From Bryobacterales bacterium (lineage in GTDB: Bacteria > Acidobacteriota > Terriglobia > Bryobacterales > Bryobacteraceae), in NCBI GenBank assembly GCA_003132865.1, contig PKYZ01000705.1, positions 1-11,490 on the forward strand: 11,490 nucleotides of DNA, read 5' to 3'. The notes under the pieces were generated by a model. The model did not search any database, was not told the DNA's origin, and saw nothing but the letters and a program-made list of their open reading frames with translations. A program made the translations under genes and the position numbers. Shown piece after piece: positions 1 to 6,411 of the stretch. Within the stretch, counting starts at the first letter, position 1, and each line of letters starts with the position of its first letter.

Positions 1-2162
1 CTCACATTCATGTCGCACACCAGGCGCAGATTGTCGTCCAGCATCGCCACGAAGGGTTGGGCTCCGCCTATCGGTATGGCCGGATCGTACGCCAAAACTG
101 CCTTGCGCGCAGCCTGTATAATTGCGCCCGGCTCGCCGAAAGTCCGGATCTCGTAGTTCATACCCGGCGGGAACTCGCCCAACGGCTGCATCGCGGAGAG
201 ATAGAAGCGGCGAAAGACTTCCCCCCGCAGGCTGTGGTCCCGCGCGTCGCGCGCCACGCCCACGATCGTGAACGTCTTGCGCGTGTCCGGGAACTCATCA
301 GTCACGTGTTTGCCGATGAGGTTTTGCGCGCCGAAATAGAATTTGGCGAAAGCTTCGTTCACCACGCAGACGGATTCCGCCGACTCCACATCCTGCGGCC
401 CGATATCGCGCCCTAGCAGGATAGGGATGCCTACGGTAGCAAAGTAGTTCGGGCCGGCTTCGTCGAAACGCGCGTGAAGGTCCGCCGGCTTTTGCGACTT
501 GTACCCTTCCACGCTGATGCGGTCGCCGGACTCGCTGCCGCTGAAAAGCCCGTTCGTGGAATATGTCACGCCGCGCACGCCGGGGATTCGCGCCAGCCGG
601 TCGCGCACCTCGCTATAAGCGATGGGGAGCCGCTTACCCGAGTAGCCGGCCGAAAGGAAGTCGACGTCAACCAGCGCCAACTTCTCCCGCTGGTAGCCCA
701 GATCGACGTTTTCCAGGTTGCGCAGCGTGCGGATGAACCATCCGGCGCCAATCAGCAGCATCACGGACAGCGCAAGCTGCCCAATCACCAGAATTTTGCC
801 GGCGCCGATTTTGGCGCTGCTGCCGGTCATCCCGCGCCCCGCCTCTTTCAACGTGCTGCTCACGTTGACCCTCGCGGATCTCCAGGCAGGGGCCAAACCA
901 AAGACGAGGCCGGTGACCAGCGAGACGCCCATGGTGAAAAACAGGACGCGCAGATCTGGCCGCGCATCCAGCATCACCGAGCCGGGGCGGCTCCCGACCA
1001 TGGCGACGAGCAACTGCACGCCATACACCGCCAGCAGGCTGCCAAGCAACCCGCCCGCCACGGAGAGCATCAGGCTTTCGGTGAGAAACTGCCGGATGAT
1101 GCGCGCCCGGCCAGCGCCCAGCGCAAGCCGCACGCCCATTTCCTTTTGCCGCGCGGTGGCGCGCGCAAGCAGCAGGTTCGCGACATTGGCGCAGGCGATG
1201 ACCAGCACCAGCGCGACCACGCCCATCAGCACATACAGCGGGTCGGCAAAATTGCCGCGCAGGCTGGAGACGCCGGCGCCGGCACCGTGCAGCACCAGAT
1301 TCTGCTTCAGGATGTCCGGCTGGCTCTGGCTGAGTTTCGAGAATTCCTCGGCCACCACCTGTTTGAAGACGACGTCCACGTTGGCCTGGGCCTGCTTGCG
1401 CGAAATGCCGGGCTTCAAGCGGCCGATCACATGCAGCCACATGACCTTCTCCGCGACATGGGCGGGATCGTCCTCCAGCCACGCGCGGCCGGGCATGATC
1501 TGCGGTTGCATGTCGAGCGGAATCCACAGATCGGGCGCTTCGCCTACGTTTTCGCCGAGAAAATGGGGCTGCGCTACGCCGATGATGGCCAAGTCCGCCT
1601 TGGCGATGTGGAGGCGGGAACCCAAAACAGAGAGCGAGCCGCCGAAGCGGCGCTGCCAGAATTCATAGCTGATGACGGCGTAGGGAGCGCTGCCGGGGCC
1701 GTGCTCGTCGGCGGCCGTGAACGCGCGGCCTATGGAGGTTGTGGCGCCGAGCACGGTGAAATAGCCGCCGCTGACAAGCCGGGTGCGCAGTTCTTCGGAC
1801 GCTTTGCCGTCGATGCTGGCGTTGTTCCTATCCAGTTCGCTCTGCGCGGCGAGCATGCCGGAGAACGACTGCGCGCGGTCGCGCAAGGCTTCGAATTCGC
1901 GATTCGAGAGGATATTGCGCTCGCCCGTGGAGGTGCCGATGTTCACGCCCCCGGAGGTGGGATCGGTGAGGGCGACCAGTTGTTGCGGGTCTTTCACCGG
2001 CAGCAGCTTGAGCAGCACGGTGTCGATCAGGCTGAAGATGGCGGTATTGGCGCCGATGCCGAGCGCCAGCGAGAGCACCGCGACGCACGTAAAACCGGGG
2101 CTTTTGGCCAGTAAGCGAGCGCCGTAGACGAAGTCCTGGCGCAATTCTGCGATTCCGGGCAT
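1..2162 (-). CDS. ABC transporter permease, MacB/FtsX type (C-terminus beyond left edge)
   Basis: The reading frame is open from ATG at 2162 to the window edge, giving 720 residues without a stop. I checked the frame at five points along its length. A membrane helix near residues 20-45 contains SLALGIGANTAIF, the signature start of this permease family. A long periplasmic MacB_PCD-like domain follows (about 60-290). Then come helices near 310-335 (ending ANVANLLLARATARQKEMG, the FtsX-domain motif), 359-385 and 403-424, a further helix near 456-478, and a second periplasmic domain. The last FtsX helices would lie outside the window, since family members run to about 800-880 residues. Such permeases work with a MacB-type ATPase in export or envelope tasks; the substrate cannot be told here. 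It lacks the N-terminal soluble extension of many acidobacterial homologues. The weak SD AAGG precedes the ATG, and no other in-frame start is available before an upstream stop. Confidence 0.93.
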   Translation of the reverse strand, partial: MPGIAELRQDFVYGARLLAKSPGFTCVAVLSLALGIGANTAIFSLIDTVLLKLLPVKDPQQLVALTDPTSGGVNIGTSTGERNILSNREFEALRDRAQSFSGMLAAQSELDRNNASIDGKASEELRTRLVSGGYFTVLGATTSIGRAFTAADEHGPGSAPYAVISYEFWQRRFGGSLSVLGSRLHIAKADLAIIGVAQPHFLGENVGEAPDLWIPLDMQPQIMPGRAWLEDDPAHVAEKVMWLHVIGRLKPGISRKQAQANVDVVFKQVVAEEFSKLSQSQPDILKQNLVLHGAGAGVSSLRGNFADPLYVLMGVVALVLVIACANVANLLLARATARQKEMGVRLALGAGRARIIRQFLTESLMLSVAGGLLGSLLAVYGVQLLVAMVGSRPGSVMLDARPDLRVLFFTMGVSLVTGLVFGLAPAWRSARVNVSSTLKEAGRGMTGSSAKIGAGKILVIGQLALSVMLLIGAGWFIRTLRNLENVDLGYQREKLALVDVDFLSAGYSGKRLPIAYSEVRDRLARIPGVRGVTYSTNGLFSGSESGDRISVEGYKSQKPADLHARFDEAGPNYFATVGIPILLGRDIGPQDVESAESVCVVNEAFAKFYFGAQNLIGKHVTDEFPDTRKTFTIVGVARDARDHSLRGEVFRRFYLSAMQPLGEFPPGMNYEIRTFGEPGAIIQAARKAVLAYDPAIPIGGAQPFVAMLDDNLRLVCDMNV

Positions 2163-2208
2163 AAGCCTTGGACGAACGCGCCCGTGTCCGGTTAGCTCCT
2201 CTCCCTGT

Positions 2209-2214
2209 TACAAT
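2209..2214 (+). promoter_or_regulatory. -10-like hexamer TACAAT with very short leader
   Basis: TACAAT lies 5 bases before the GTG start at 2220. No clear -35 hexamer is seen 16-18 bases upstream and no Shine-Dalgarno sequence lies between. If it is used, transcription would begin at about the start codon, making a leaderless or nearly leaderless mRNA for the two-gene operon. Confidence 0.4.
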
Positions 2215-2219
2215 TCGGT

Positions 2220-2993
2220 GTGATCCGCACCCTGGCTATCCTCTTTATGTTTATGGCCGCATCGGCATGCCTCGCGGCAGATCTGAAACCCGAGGCTGTC
2301 CAGGCTTACGATCGCTATACTCACGATACCGAAGCGCGCCTGGCCGCAACCAAGCCGCTCCTATGGGTGGATGCCCCGCCGGAACGTCTGCGCCTGGTGA
2401 AGCAGGGGCAGGCTGTCGTGGAACCCGCGAAAGGCGATGGCGACACCTTCGTGCCGGGAGCATCCATTCACGATTGGATCGGCGCGATCTTCATCCCGGG
2501 CGGCACTCTGGAAAAGACGCTGGCGGTGCTCCAGGACTACGACCATCACAAAAACATCTACAAAGACGTGCCGGAATCGAAACTACTCGCGCACAACGGC
2601 AACGATTTCAAATACTACCGGCTGCGCGTGCTGCACAACGGCCCCATCAACGGAGTGTTCCGCACCGATTTCGACGCGCAGTACCAGCAGATCGATGCCA
2701 CGCGCTGGGTTTGTCAGACGCGCACCACGCGGGTTATCGAAATCGAAGACTACGGCAAGCCCAAACAGCACGAGCTGCAACCCGGACATGGCAGCGGCTA
2801 TCTCTGGCGGCTGAACGGCTATTGGCGCCTGGAGCAGCGCGACGGCGGCGTCTACCTGGAGTGCGAAACCACATCGCTGACGCGCGGCCTGCCGCCGATC
2901 ATCGGCGCGCTTTTCGTTTCCTCCACCCACACCATTGAACGCGAGGGCTTGACGGCCACCCTGCAGGCCACTCGCGACGCTGCGAAGAAGTGA
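2220..2993 (+). CDS. Secreted START/SRPBCC-like protein
   Basis: The product is 257 residues. A signal peptide occupies residues 1-20 (basic MIR, then a hydrophobic run ending ACLA before ADLK), so it is probably exported; Cys17 does not sit in a good lipobox. The mature part resembles START-like lipid-binding domains. A strand-rich core carries a motif typical of polyketide-cyclase/START folds (TLEKTLAVLQDYDHHKNIY, about 96-114), followed by alternating strands and a C-terminal helix (HTIEREGLTATLQATRDAA). The ligand is unknown. GTG is chosen as start because it gives the full signal peptide and follows a TACAAT element. The gene overlaps the homoserine dehydrogenase start by 4 bases, implying co-translation. 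The family assignment rests on pattern recognition, not a search; the secreted nature is more certain than the fold. Confidence 0.82.
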   Translation: MIRTLAILFMFMAASACLAADLKPEAVQAYDRYTHDTEARLAATKPLLWVDAPPERLRLVKQGQAVVEPAKGDGDTFVPGASIHDWIGAIFIPGGTLEKTLAVLQDYDHHKNIYKDVPESKLLAHNGNDFKYYRLRVLHNGPINGVFRTDFDAQYQQIDATRWVCQTRTTRVIEIEDYGKPKQHELQPGHGSGYLWRLNGYWRLEQRDGGVYLECETTSLTRGLPPIIGALFVSSTHTIEREGLTATLQATRDAAKK

Positions 2994-3952
2994 CCCGCCT
3001 GGCGCTGATCGGCTACGGCAATGTGGCGCGCGCGCTGGCGCGGCTGCTGCGCCAGCAGCACGCGAAGTTTCCGTTTCGCATCACCGGCATCCACACGGCC
3101 CGGCACGGCACGGCGGTATCGGCGCGCGGTGTGCCGCCCGACCCGGTGTTCGGCCCGGCGGCGGCCTCCATCGACGAATTCCTGGACGCCGCGCAGGCGG
3201 ATATCGCGGTGGAACTGACCACGCTCAATCCGGCCACCGGCGAGCCGGCGATCTCGCACATCCGGGCCGCATTCGCGCGGCGCATGCACGTGGTGACGGC
3301 GAACAAAGGTCCCATCGCGCACGCCTACGCGGATCTGCGCGACATGGCCGCCAGCCAGGGCGTCGAGTTCCGCTTCGAATCGACTGTGATGGACGGCGCG
3401 CCGGTGTTCAACATGGTGCGTTACAACCTGCCGGGCGTCACGGTGCTGGGCTTCACGGGCGCGCTCAATTCCACCTCCAAGCTGGTAATCGAAACCATGG
3501 AGCAGGGCGGTTCGTTCGAGGACGGCATGGCGCTGGCGCGCAGCCTGGCAGTGACGGAGGCGGATGCCAGCTTCGACGTGGAGGGCTGGGACTCGGCCGC
3601 CAAGACCGCCGCGCTGGCCAATGTGCTGATGGATGCGCGCACCACGCCGCAAGCCGTCTCCACGCGCGGCATCACGCGGCTGACGCCCGAACGCATCGCG
3701 GAACTGGCGGGCGCGGGCAAGACCGTGCGCCTGATCAGCCGCGCCCGCCGCGGCGCGGGCGGCATTACGCTGCGCGTGCGCGCCGAGGTGCTGGATAAGA
3801 CCGACGTACTGGCGTGCGTGGGGGGCACGTCGAACGTGCTGCTGTTGCACACGGATTTGATGGGTACGATTGGGATGGTGTCGATCTCGCCGGGCGTGGA
3901 GCAGACGGCGTACGGGGTGTTTGGGGATTTGGTGGATGTGGTGCGGGGGTAG
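2990..3952 (+). CDS. hom: Homoserine dehydrogenase, short form without ACT domain
   Basis: This enzyme reduces aspartate 4-semialdehyde to L-homoserine with NAD(P)H, the branch point to threonine and methionine, in the cytoplasm. The 320-residue product has an N-terminal Rossmann domain (GYGNVARALARLL, residues 8-20) and the catalytic lysine in TANKGP (Lys106). The catalytic domain carries GALNSTS (157-163), matching the family GxxNGT(S) element. E190, D196, D201 and K205 reproduce the spacing of the yeast active-site set E208/D214/D219/K223. The chain ends after the catalytic domain, so the C-terminal regulatory ACT domain of longer enzymes is absent and feedback control by threonine through that domain is not expected. 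GTG at 2990 overlaps the stop of the preceding gene (GTGA), indicating translational coupling. No other threonine-pathway gene lies nearby. Confidence 0.93.
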   Translation: MTRLALIGYGNVARALARLLRQQHAKFPFRITGIHTARHGTAVSARGVPPDPVFGPAAASIDEFLDAAQADIAVELTTLNPATGEPAISHIRAAFARRMHVVTANKGPIAHAYADLRDMAASQGVEFRFESTVMDGAPVFNMVRYNLPGVTVLGFTGALNSTSKLVIETMEQGGSFEDGMALARSLAVTEADASFDVEGWDSAAKTAALANVLMDARTTPQAVSTRGITRLTPERIAELAGAGKTVRLISRARRGAGGITLRVRAEVLDKTDVLACVGGTSNVLLLHTDLMGTIGMVSISPGVEQTAYGVFGDLVDVVRG

Positions 3953-3959
3953 TGTGCAA

Positions 3960-4114
3960 ATGAACTTCACGGTAGCGGACACTTATGAGGAAGTCCTGCG
4001 CGTGGTCAGTGCCGGGGCCGGCCTCGCCCAGGGCACGGGTCAGATCCTGGACCATCGAAAACACGATCTGTCCAGATCCGCTTTGGCCGCAGCCACGCAG
4101 CGGGTCGCCTGGGA
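3960..4114 (+). pseudogene. Possible 5' fragment of a truncated gene
   Basis: An ATG 7 bases after the homoserine dehydrogenase stop opens about 52 codons (start MNFTVADTYEEVLRVV). The codons have G/C-rich third positions like the flanking genes and the predicted product is largely helical. The frame stays open past 4114, but beyond that point it is only the antisense of the TIR-like gene. I therefore read it as a possible remnant cut off by the island that begins near 4115. I do not recognise the family. The minus strand over the same stretch is also open in one frame but shows no recognisable protein, so this call is weak. Confidence 0.25.
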
Positions 4115-4898
4115 TCAAATCTTAATCGTGTATCCTGCGGCTTTGAGTTCCTTGATTATCGAGAATCCGATCGCCTCGATCGCCTCGATCGACTCGGGGA
4201 TGGCCTTGTACACCAATCCGTCAATGTTCGAAGGCCGTGCCACCTCGCCTTTTACGAGGCAACACACTCTCCGCCTGCCGAGACGCGCTCGAAACTCCTT
4301 CTTGCGGTCAACGTCCGCCAATGTCTCTTGGTCCGCCTTGTACGCCACATCGTCGGGGGTCAGGAGTATAAATGCGAACCCTACGTCGGCATGCTGCTCA
4401 AACTTCTCAATCAACGTACGACCCTGGTCCGGCTGTCTGTGTAAAACCACTGGCTCAATGCCGAGGCTCGTGAGGAATACCTCAAGTTCGGTCTTCGTGG
4501 CGTGGTCGTGGCCGTGTACAACAAAGATGCGATTGGAAAGCGCACTCGATGAAGAAATGGACTTCGGTCGCTTTGACTCGCCGAACGCGTCATCCTGCAC
4601 GATCCTGATCGTCTGCTCAACGGCCGCCAGCATCAGGGACTTCTGCTCGACAAACCTGTCTTCCAGGTTCCCTCTTGTCCCCATGTCCATCGCACCCTTC
4701 AAAAGCGCAACGGGTCTGACTTCTCCTCTAGGAGGGCGTGGATGGTGTTAAAGGCTCTGTCTTCCAAGTGAGCCACGCCGGGGAGTCCGCACCACCGTAT
4801 TGAGATCCCTGAGCTGCATCTCTAATCGAAAAGTTTGCGAAGGTGAAGTTCGCGCCCTCCTTCAGGAGCCGTTCGAGTTGTCCGACGCTGCTATCCAT
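4115..4898 (-). pseudogene. TIR-like nucleotide-binding protein gene, frameshifted
   Basis: The recognisable C-terminal part (4115-4702) has the PF10137-type TIR-like fold: IFVVHGHDHATKTELEVFL, then FILLTPDDV, RRRVCCLVKGEV, and the C-terminal KELKAAGYTIKI. Such domains are NAD-cleaving or nucleotide-sensing effectors in bacterial defence systems. The natural start is probably ATG at 4898, behind the SD-like GAGGGG, giving MDSSVGQLERLLKEG and GGADSPAWLTWKT, an N-terminal region I recall from such proteins. The reading then shifts frame twice. Near 4758 it moves to a frame reading RAFNTIHALLEEKSDPL, and near 4708 to the TIR frame (ALLKGAMDM). Each shift fits one missing base on the coding strand, and together they do not restore frame. 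The TIR part also seems to lack about 13 residues at 4282/4283 and carries an expanded repeat. If the bases are correct the gene is dead; sequencing or assembly error is the alternative for the frameshifts. Confidence 0.8.
4169..4195. repeat. 9-bp tandem repeat (2 perfect copies plus 1 imperfect)
   Basis: GATCGCCTC occurs twice in tandem, followed by GATCGACTC. Read on the minus strand inside the TIR-like gene it encodes SIEAIEAI, where I recall family members having a single SIE(A/D)IG unit. It looks like an in-frame slippage gain of three residues just before the C-terminal helix. Confidence 0.75.
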
Positions 4899-5014
4899 AT
4901 GCTGCCCCTCAGAACCCGACTACTGGATCAATCGTACGGGCCGGCGTCCATGAAGTGGCTTCCAACTGCCCCGCGACCCGTCCGCAACCCACGGCCCTCC
5001 TTGACAGCCGCGTG

Positions 5015-5379
5015 TCAGACCACTACGCGCAGCCCGAGGTGCTTGCCAAACGGATCAAAGTTTCTGTCGTTGTGCAGCAAGTCGTACCCGCTCTCGATGC
5101 ATCGGGTAGCTATCACGGTATCGATGGTCTTGCGAACAGTCACGCCCAGCTTGCGCAGCGCCCGGTAATTTATCGCCGCTTGAATCGCGATTTCCTGCCC
5201 GCCCAACTCTACGACGGTCAACGAGGTCAGCATTTTCATGGCTGTGTTGAAGTCTCTTTCGTCCGCGAAGCCCTGCAGAACCTCCGTCAGATTTAAGTCG
5301 CCGATGGCCAAGGGTTCGTGGGCCAGCAGACGATCGAGTTTCTCGGTCTGCGCAGTGGATCGCCGTCGTGAAGTTCGAT
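5015..5379 (-). pseudogene. vapC-like PIN-domain toxin remnant, N-terminus lost
   Basis: The frame ending at 5015 encodes a typical VapC body from STAQTEKLDRLLAHEP onward: LNLTEVLQGF with the conserved Glu, RKTIDTVIAT with the second acidic residue, and LLHNDRNFDPF with the last Asp. VapC proteins are Mg-dependent ribonucleases, usually 130-145 residues, whose first catalytic Asp lies in an N-terminal (V)DTSVWID motif. Here that motif is absent in all frames. In-frame sequence upstream is non-homologous and runs into the marR stop at 5401-5399. A neighbouring frame reads IELHDGD at 5379-5359, resembling the following WIDxxxG segment, so a one-base loss near 5360 is also likely. The only start in the intact frame is a TTG at 5311 that would remove the first acidic residue. 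No vapB antitoxin gene is seen on either side. Non-functional by sequence. Confidence 0.8.
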
Positions 5380-5398
5380 GGGTTACGAAAGCCGCCGG

Positions 5399-5866
5399 CT
5401 AGCGGGTCAACGGGCTCTCCCAGACGCGGGATAGCAGCTCTTTGAGCTGGGCGAAATGCTTGGACCCAAGCTCAGCGCGCCATTCGTGCTCGATGTCGCG
5501 GAGTATGTCGTGGACTTTTGAGTATGCGGTGCGTCCGCGTTTGGTAAAGCGGATAATTCGCGTACGGCCCTCGTCCGGTGCGTCGGACCGGACGATATAA
5601 CCGAGACCTTCGAGGCTCCGGAGTAGCTGGTTCATGGCCTGCTTGCTTATGCCGGCGCGCTCGGCGAGAGCGCCTGGGCGAACCCCATCCGGACCCGGAA
5701 ACTGCAGCACCGCAATATGTGGCATGCGTAGCTCGTCAAAGCCGGCCGCATTGAGCTCCTTGATGATACGGCGATGGATTGCCTGAGCCGGAACGCGCAG
5801 CAGTGCGCCGATGAGCACATCCCTCGTTTTGACCTGTGAACTTTTTGGCGATGAAGGCATTGACAT
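5399..5866 (-). CDS. MarR-family transcriptional regulator
   Basis: The product is 155 residues, the usual length for this family of dimeric winged-helix regulators. The DNA-binding core spans about residues 45-115. The recognition region is RPGALAERAGISKQAMNQLL and the wing is SDAPDEGRTRIIRFTKRG. Helices on both sides (13-42 and 115-150) would form the dimer interface and ligand pocket. It is divergent from the cupin gene, with 62 bases between the start codons, and shares with it a promoter region holding two identical-architecture palindromes, so autoregulation and control of the cupin gene are likely. A perfect extended -10 element lies just upstream. ATG at 5866 is used; a second ATG two codons later is possible. 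The inducer is unknown. The vapC remnant starts within 20 bases of its stop codon. Confidence 0.92.
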   Translation of the reverse strand: MSMPSSPKSSQVKTRDVLIGALLRVPAQAIHRRIIKELNAAGFDELRMPHIAVLQFPGPDGVRPGALAERAGISKQAMNQLLRSLEGLGYIVRSDAPDEGRTRIIRFTKRGRTAYSKVHDILRDIEHEWRAELGSKHFAQLKELLSRVWESPLTR

Positions 5867-5870
5867 TTCC

Positions 5871-5885
5871 GTAAATTGCGTTTAC
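5871..5885. promoter_or_regulatory. Palindromic operator candidate 1 of the marR/cupin promoter
   Basis: GTAAATTGCGTTTAC is an inverted repeat (GTAAA-N5-TTTAC) located 4 bases before the marR start codon. It overlaps the expected transcription start set by the minus-strand -10 element. Size and symmetry suit a MarR dimer; binding is inferred. Confidence 0.7.
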
Positions 5886-5887
5886 TA

Positions 5888-5896
5888 ATTATAACA
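5888..5896 (-). promoter_or_regulatory. Extended -10 element of the marR promoter
   Basis: On the minus strand the sequence is TGTTATAAT, a perfect TGnTATAAT extended -10. It lies between the two palindromes, and transcription would start near 5881 inside palindrome 1, so a bound regulator would block it. For the cupin gene, a consensus TTGACA lies on the plus strand at 5860-5865, but its -10 partner (TACTAA at 5883) is poor. Confidence 0.65.
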
Positions 5897-5898
5897 CG

Positions 5899-5913
5899 GT
5901 AAACGAAATTTAC
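5899..5913. promoter_or_regulatory. Palindromic operator candidate 2 of the marR/cupin promoter
   Basis: GTAAACGAAATTTAC repeats the GTAAA-N5-TTTAC architecture of the first site, with centres 28 bases apart. It lies just upstream of the cupin ribosome-binding site (AAGGAG, 5917-5922, six bases before ATG), where a bound dimer would obstruct cupin transcription. Confidence 0.7.
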
Positions 5914-5928
5914 TAAAAGGAGACCCAC

Positions 5929-6411
5929 ATGGCACACCAGACCTTCGACCTCCACGTCAATCCTTCCGACGAGACCATCCGTCTCGGCCCGCTCGCGGTG
6001 CGCTTTTTGCTCACCGGAGACAACTCGGCTGGTAGCATCGCGGTCTTTGAGCTCATTGTCCCGGGCGCGCAGCGCCTTCCGGTGCTAGCGCATAGCCACG
6101 ACCATTACGAGGAGACGATCTACGGTATCGACGGAGTGTTGACCTGGACTGTCGACGGAAAACAAATCGACGTCGGGCCGGGGCAGGCACTATGCATTCC
6201 GCGAGGCGCCATTCACCGGTTCGATAACAACGGAAGCCAGGATGTGAAGGCGCTCTGCGTGATCACGCCAGCCGCGATAGGTCCGCACTATTTCCGCGAG
6301 TCTGCCGAGGCGATCAACGCGGCGGCCGGTGGTCCGCCGGACCGGGCAAAGATGGGGGAGATCATGCGCCGCCACGGCCTCACGCCGGCTCCGCCTCCAC
6401 CTCCGGCGTAG
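5929..6411 (+). CDS. Small cupin-domain protein (quercetinase-like)
   Basis: This is a 160-residue single-domain cupin. Motif 1 supplies H55, H57 and E62 (HSHDHYEETIYGIDG). Motif 2 fits the family consensus exactly: G85-x5-P91-x-G93-x2-H96-x3-N100. The metal site (2 His, Glu, His) is therefore complete, and the protein is probably a metal-dependent oxygenase or related enzyme. Similar proteins are often annotated as quercetin 2,3-dioxygenase-like, but the substrate is not shown by sequence. The C-terminus ends in a helix (AKMGEIMRRHG) and a proline-rich tail (PAPPPPPA). A strong SD (AAGGAG) sits 6 bases before the ATG. The divergent marR gene and the twin palindromes indicate control by that regulator, perhaps in response to an aromatic compound. 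Confidence 0.9.
   Translation: MAHQTFDLHVNPSDETIRLGPLAVRFLLTGDNSAGSIAVFELIVPGAQRLPVLAHSHDHYEETIYGIDGVLTWTVDGKQIDVGPGQALCIPRGAIHRFDNNGSQDVKALCVITPAAIGPHYFRESAEAINAAAGGPPDRAKMGEIMRRHGLTPAPPPPPA

Noticed and set aside
474..2114. Long plus-strand open frame of 546 codons
   Set aside because: It is the antisense of the ABC permease. Its translation is rich in H, Q, R and A with no recognisable domain, while the opposite strand gives a clear MacB/FtsX protein.
2852..3982. Long minus-strand open frame of 376 codons
   Set aside because: It lies opposite the homoserine dehydrogenase gene, whose active-site residues are intact. The antisense translation is His/Arg-rich and matches nothing.
4115..4702. 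Reading the TIR-like gene as an active CBASS or Pycsar effector
   Set aside because: No cyclase gene is nearby, the gene is frameshifted, and the catalytic segment appears deleted, so an active system here is not supported.
4800..5296. Two plus-strand open frames across the TIR-vapC junction
   Set aside because: They run antisense to the vapC remnant and the TIR-like 5' region and show no recognisable family.
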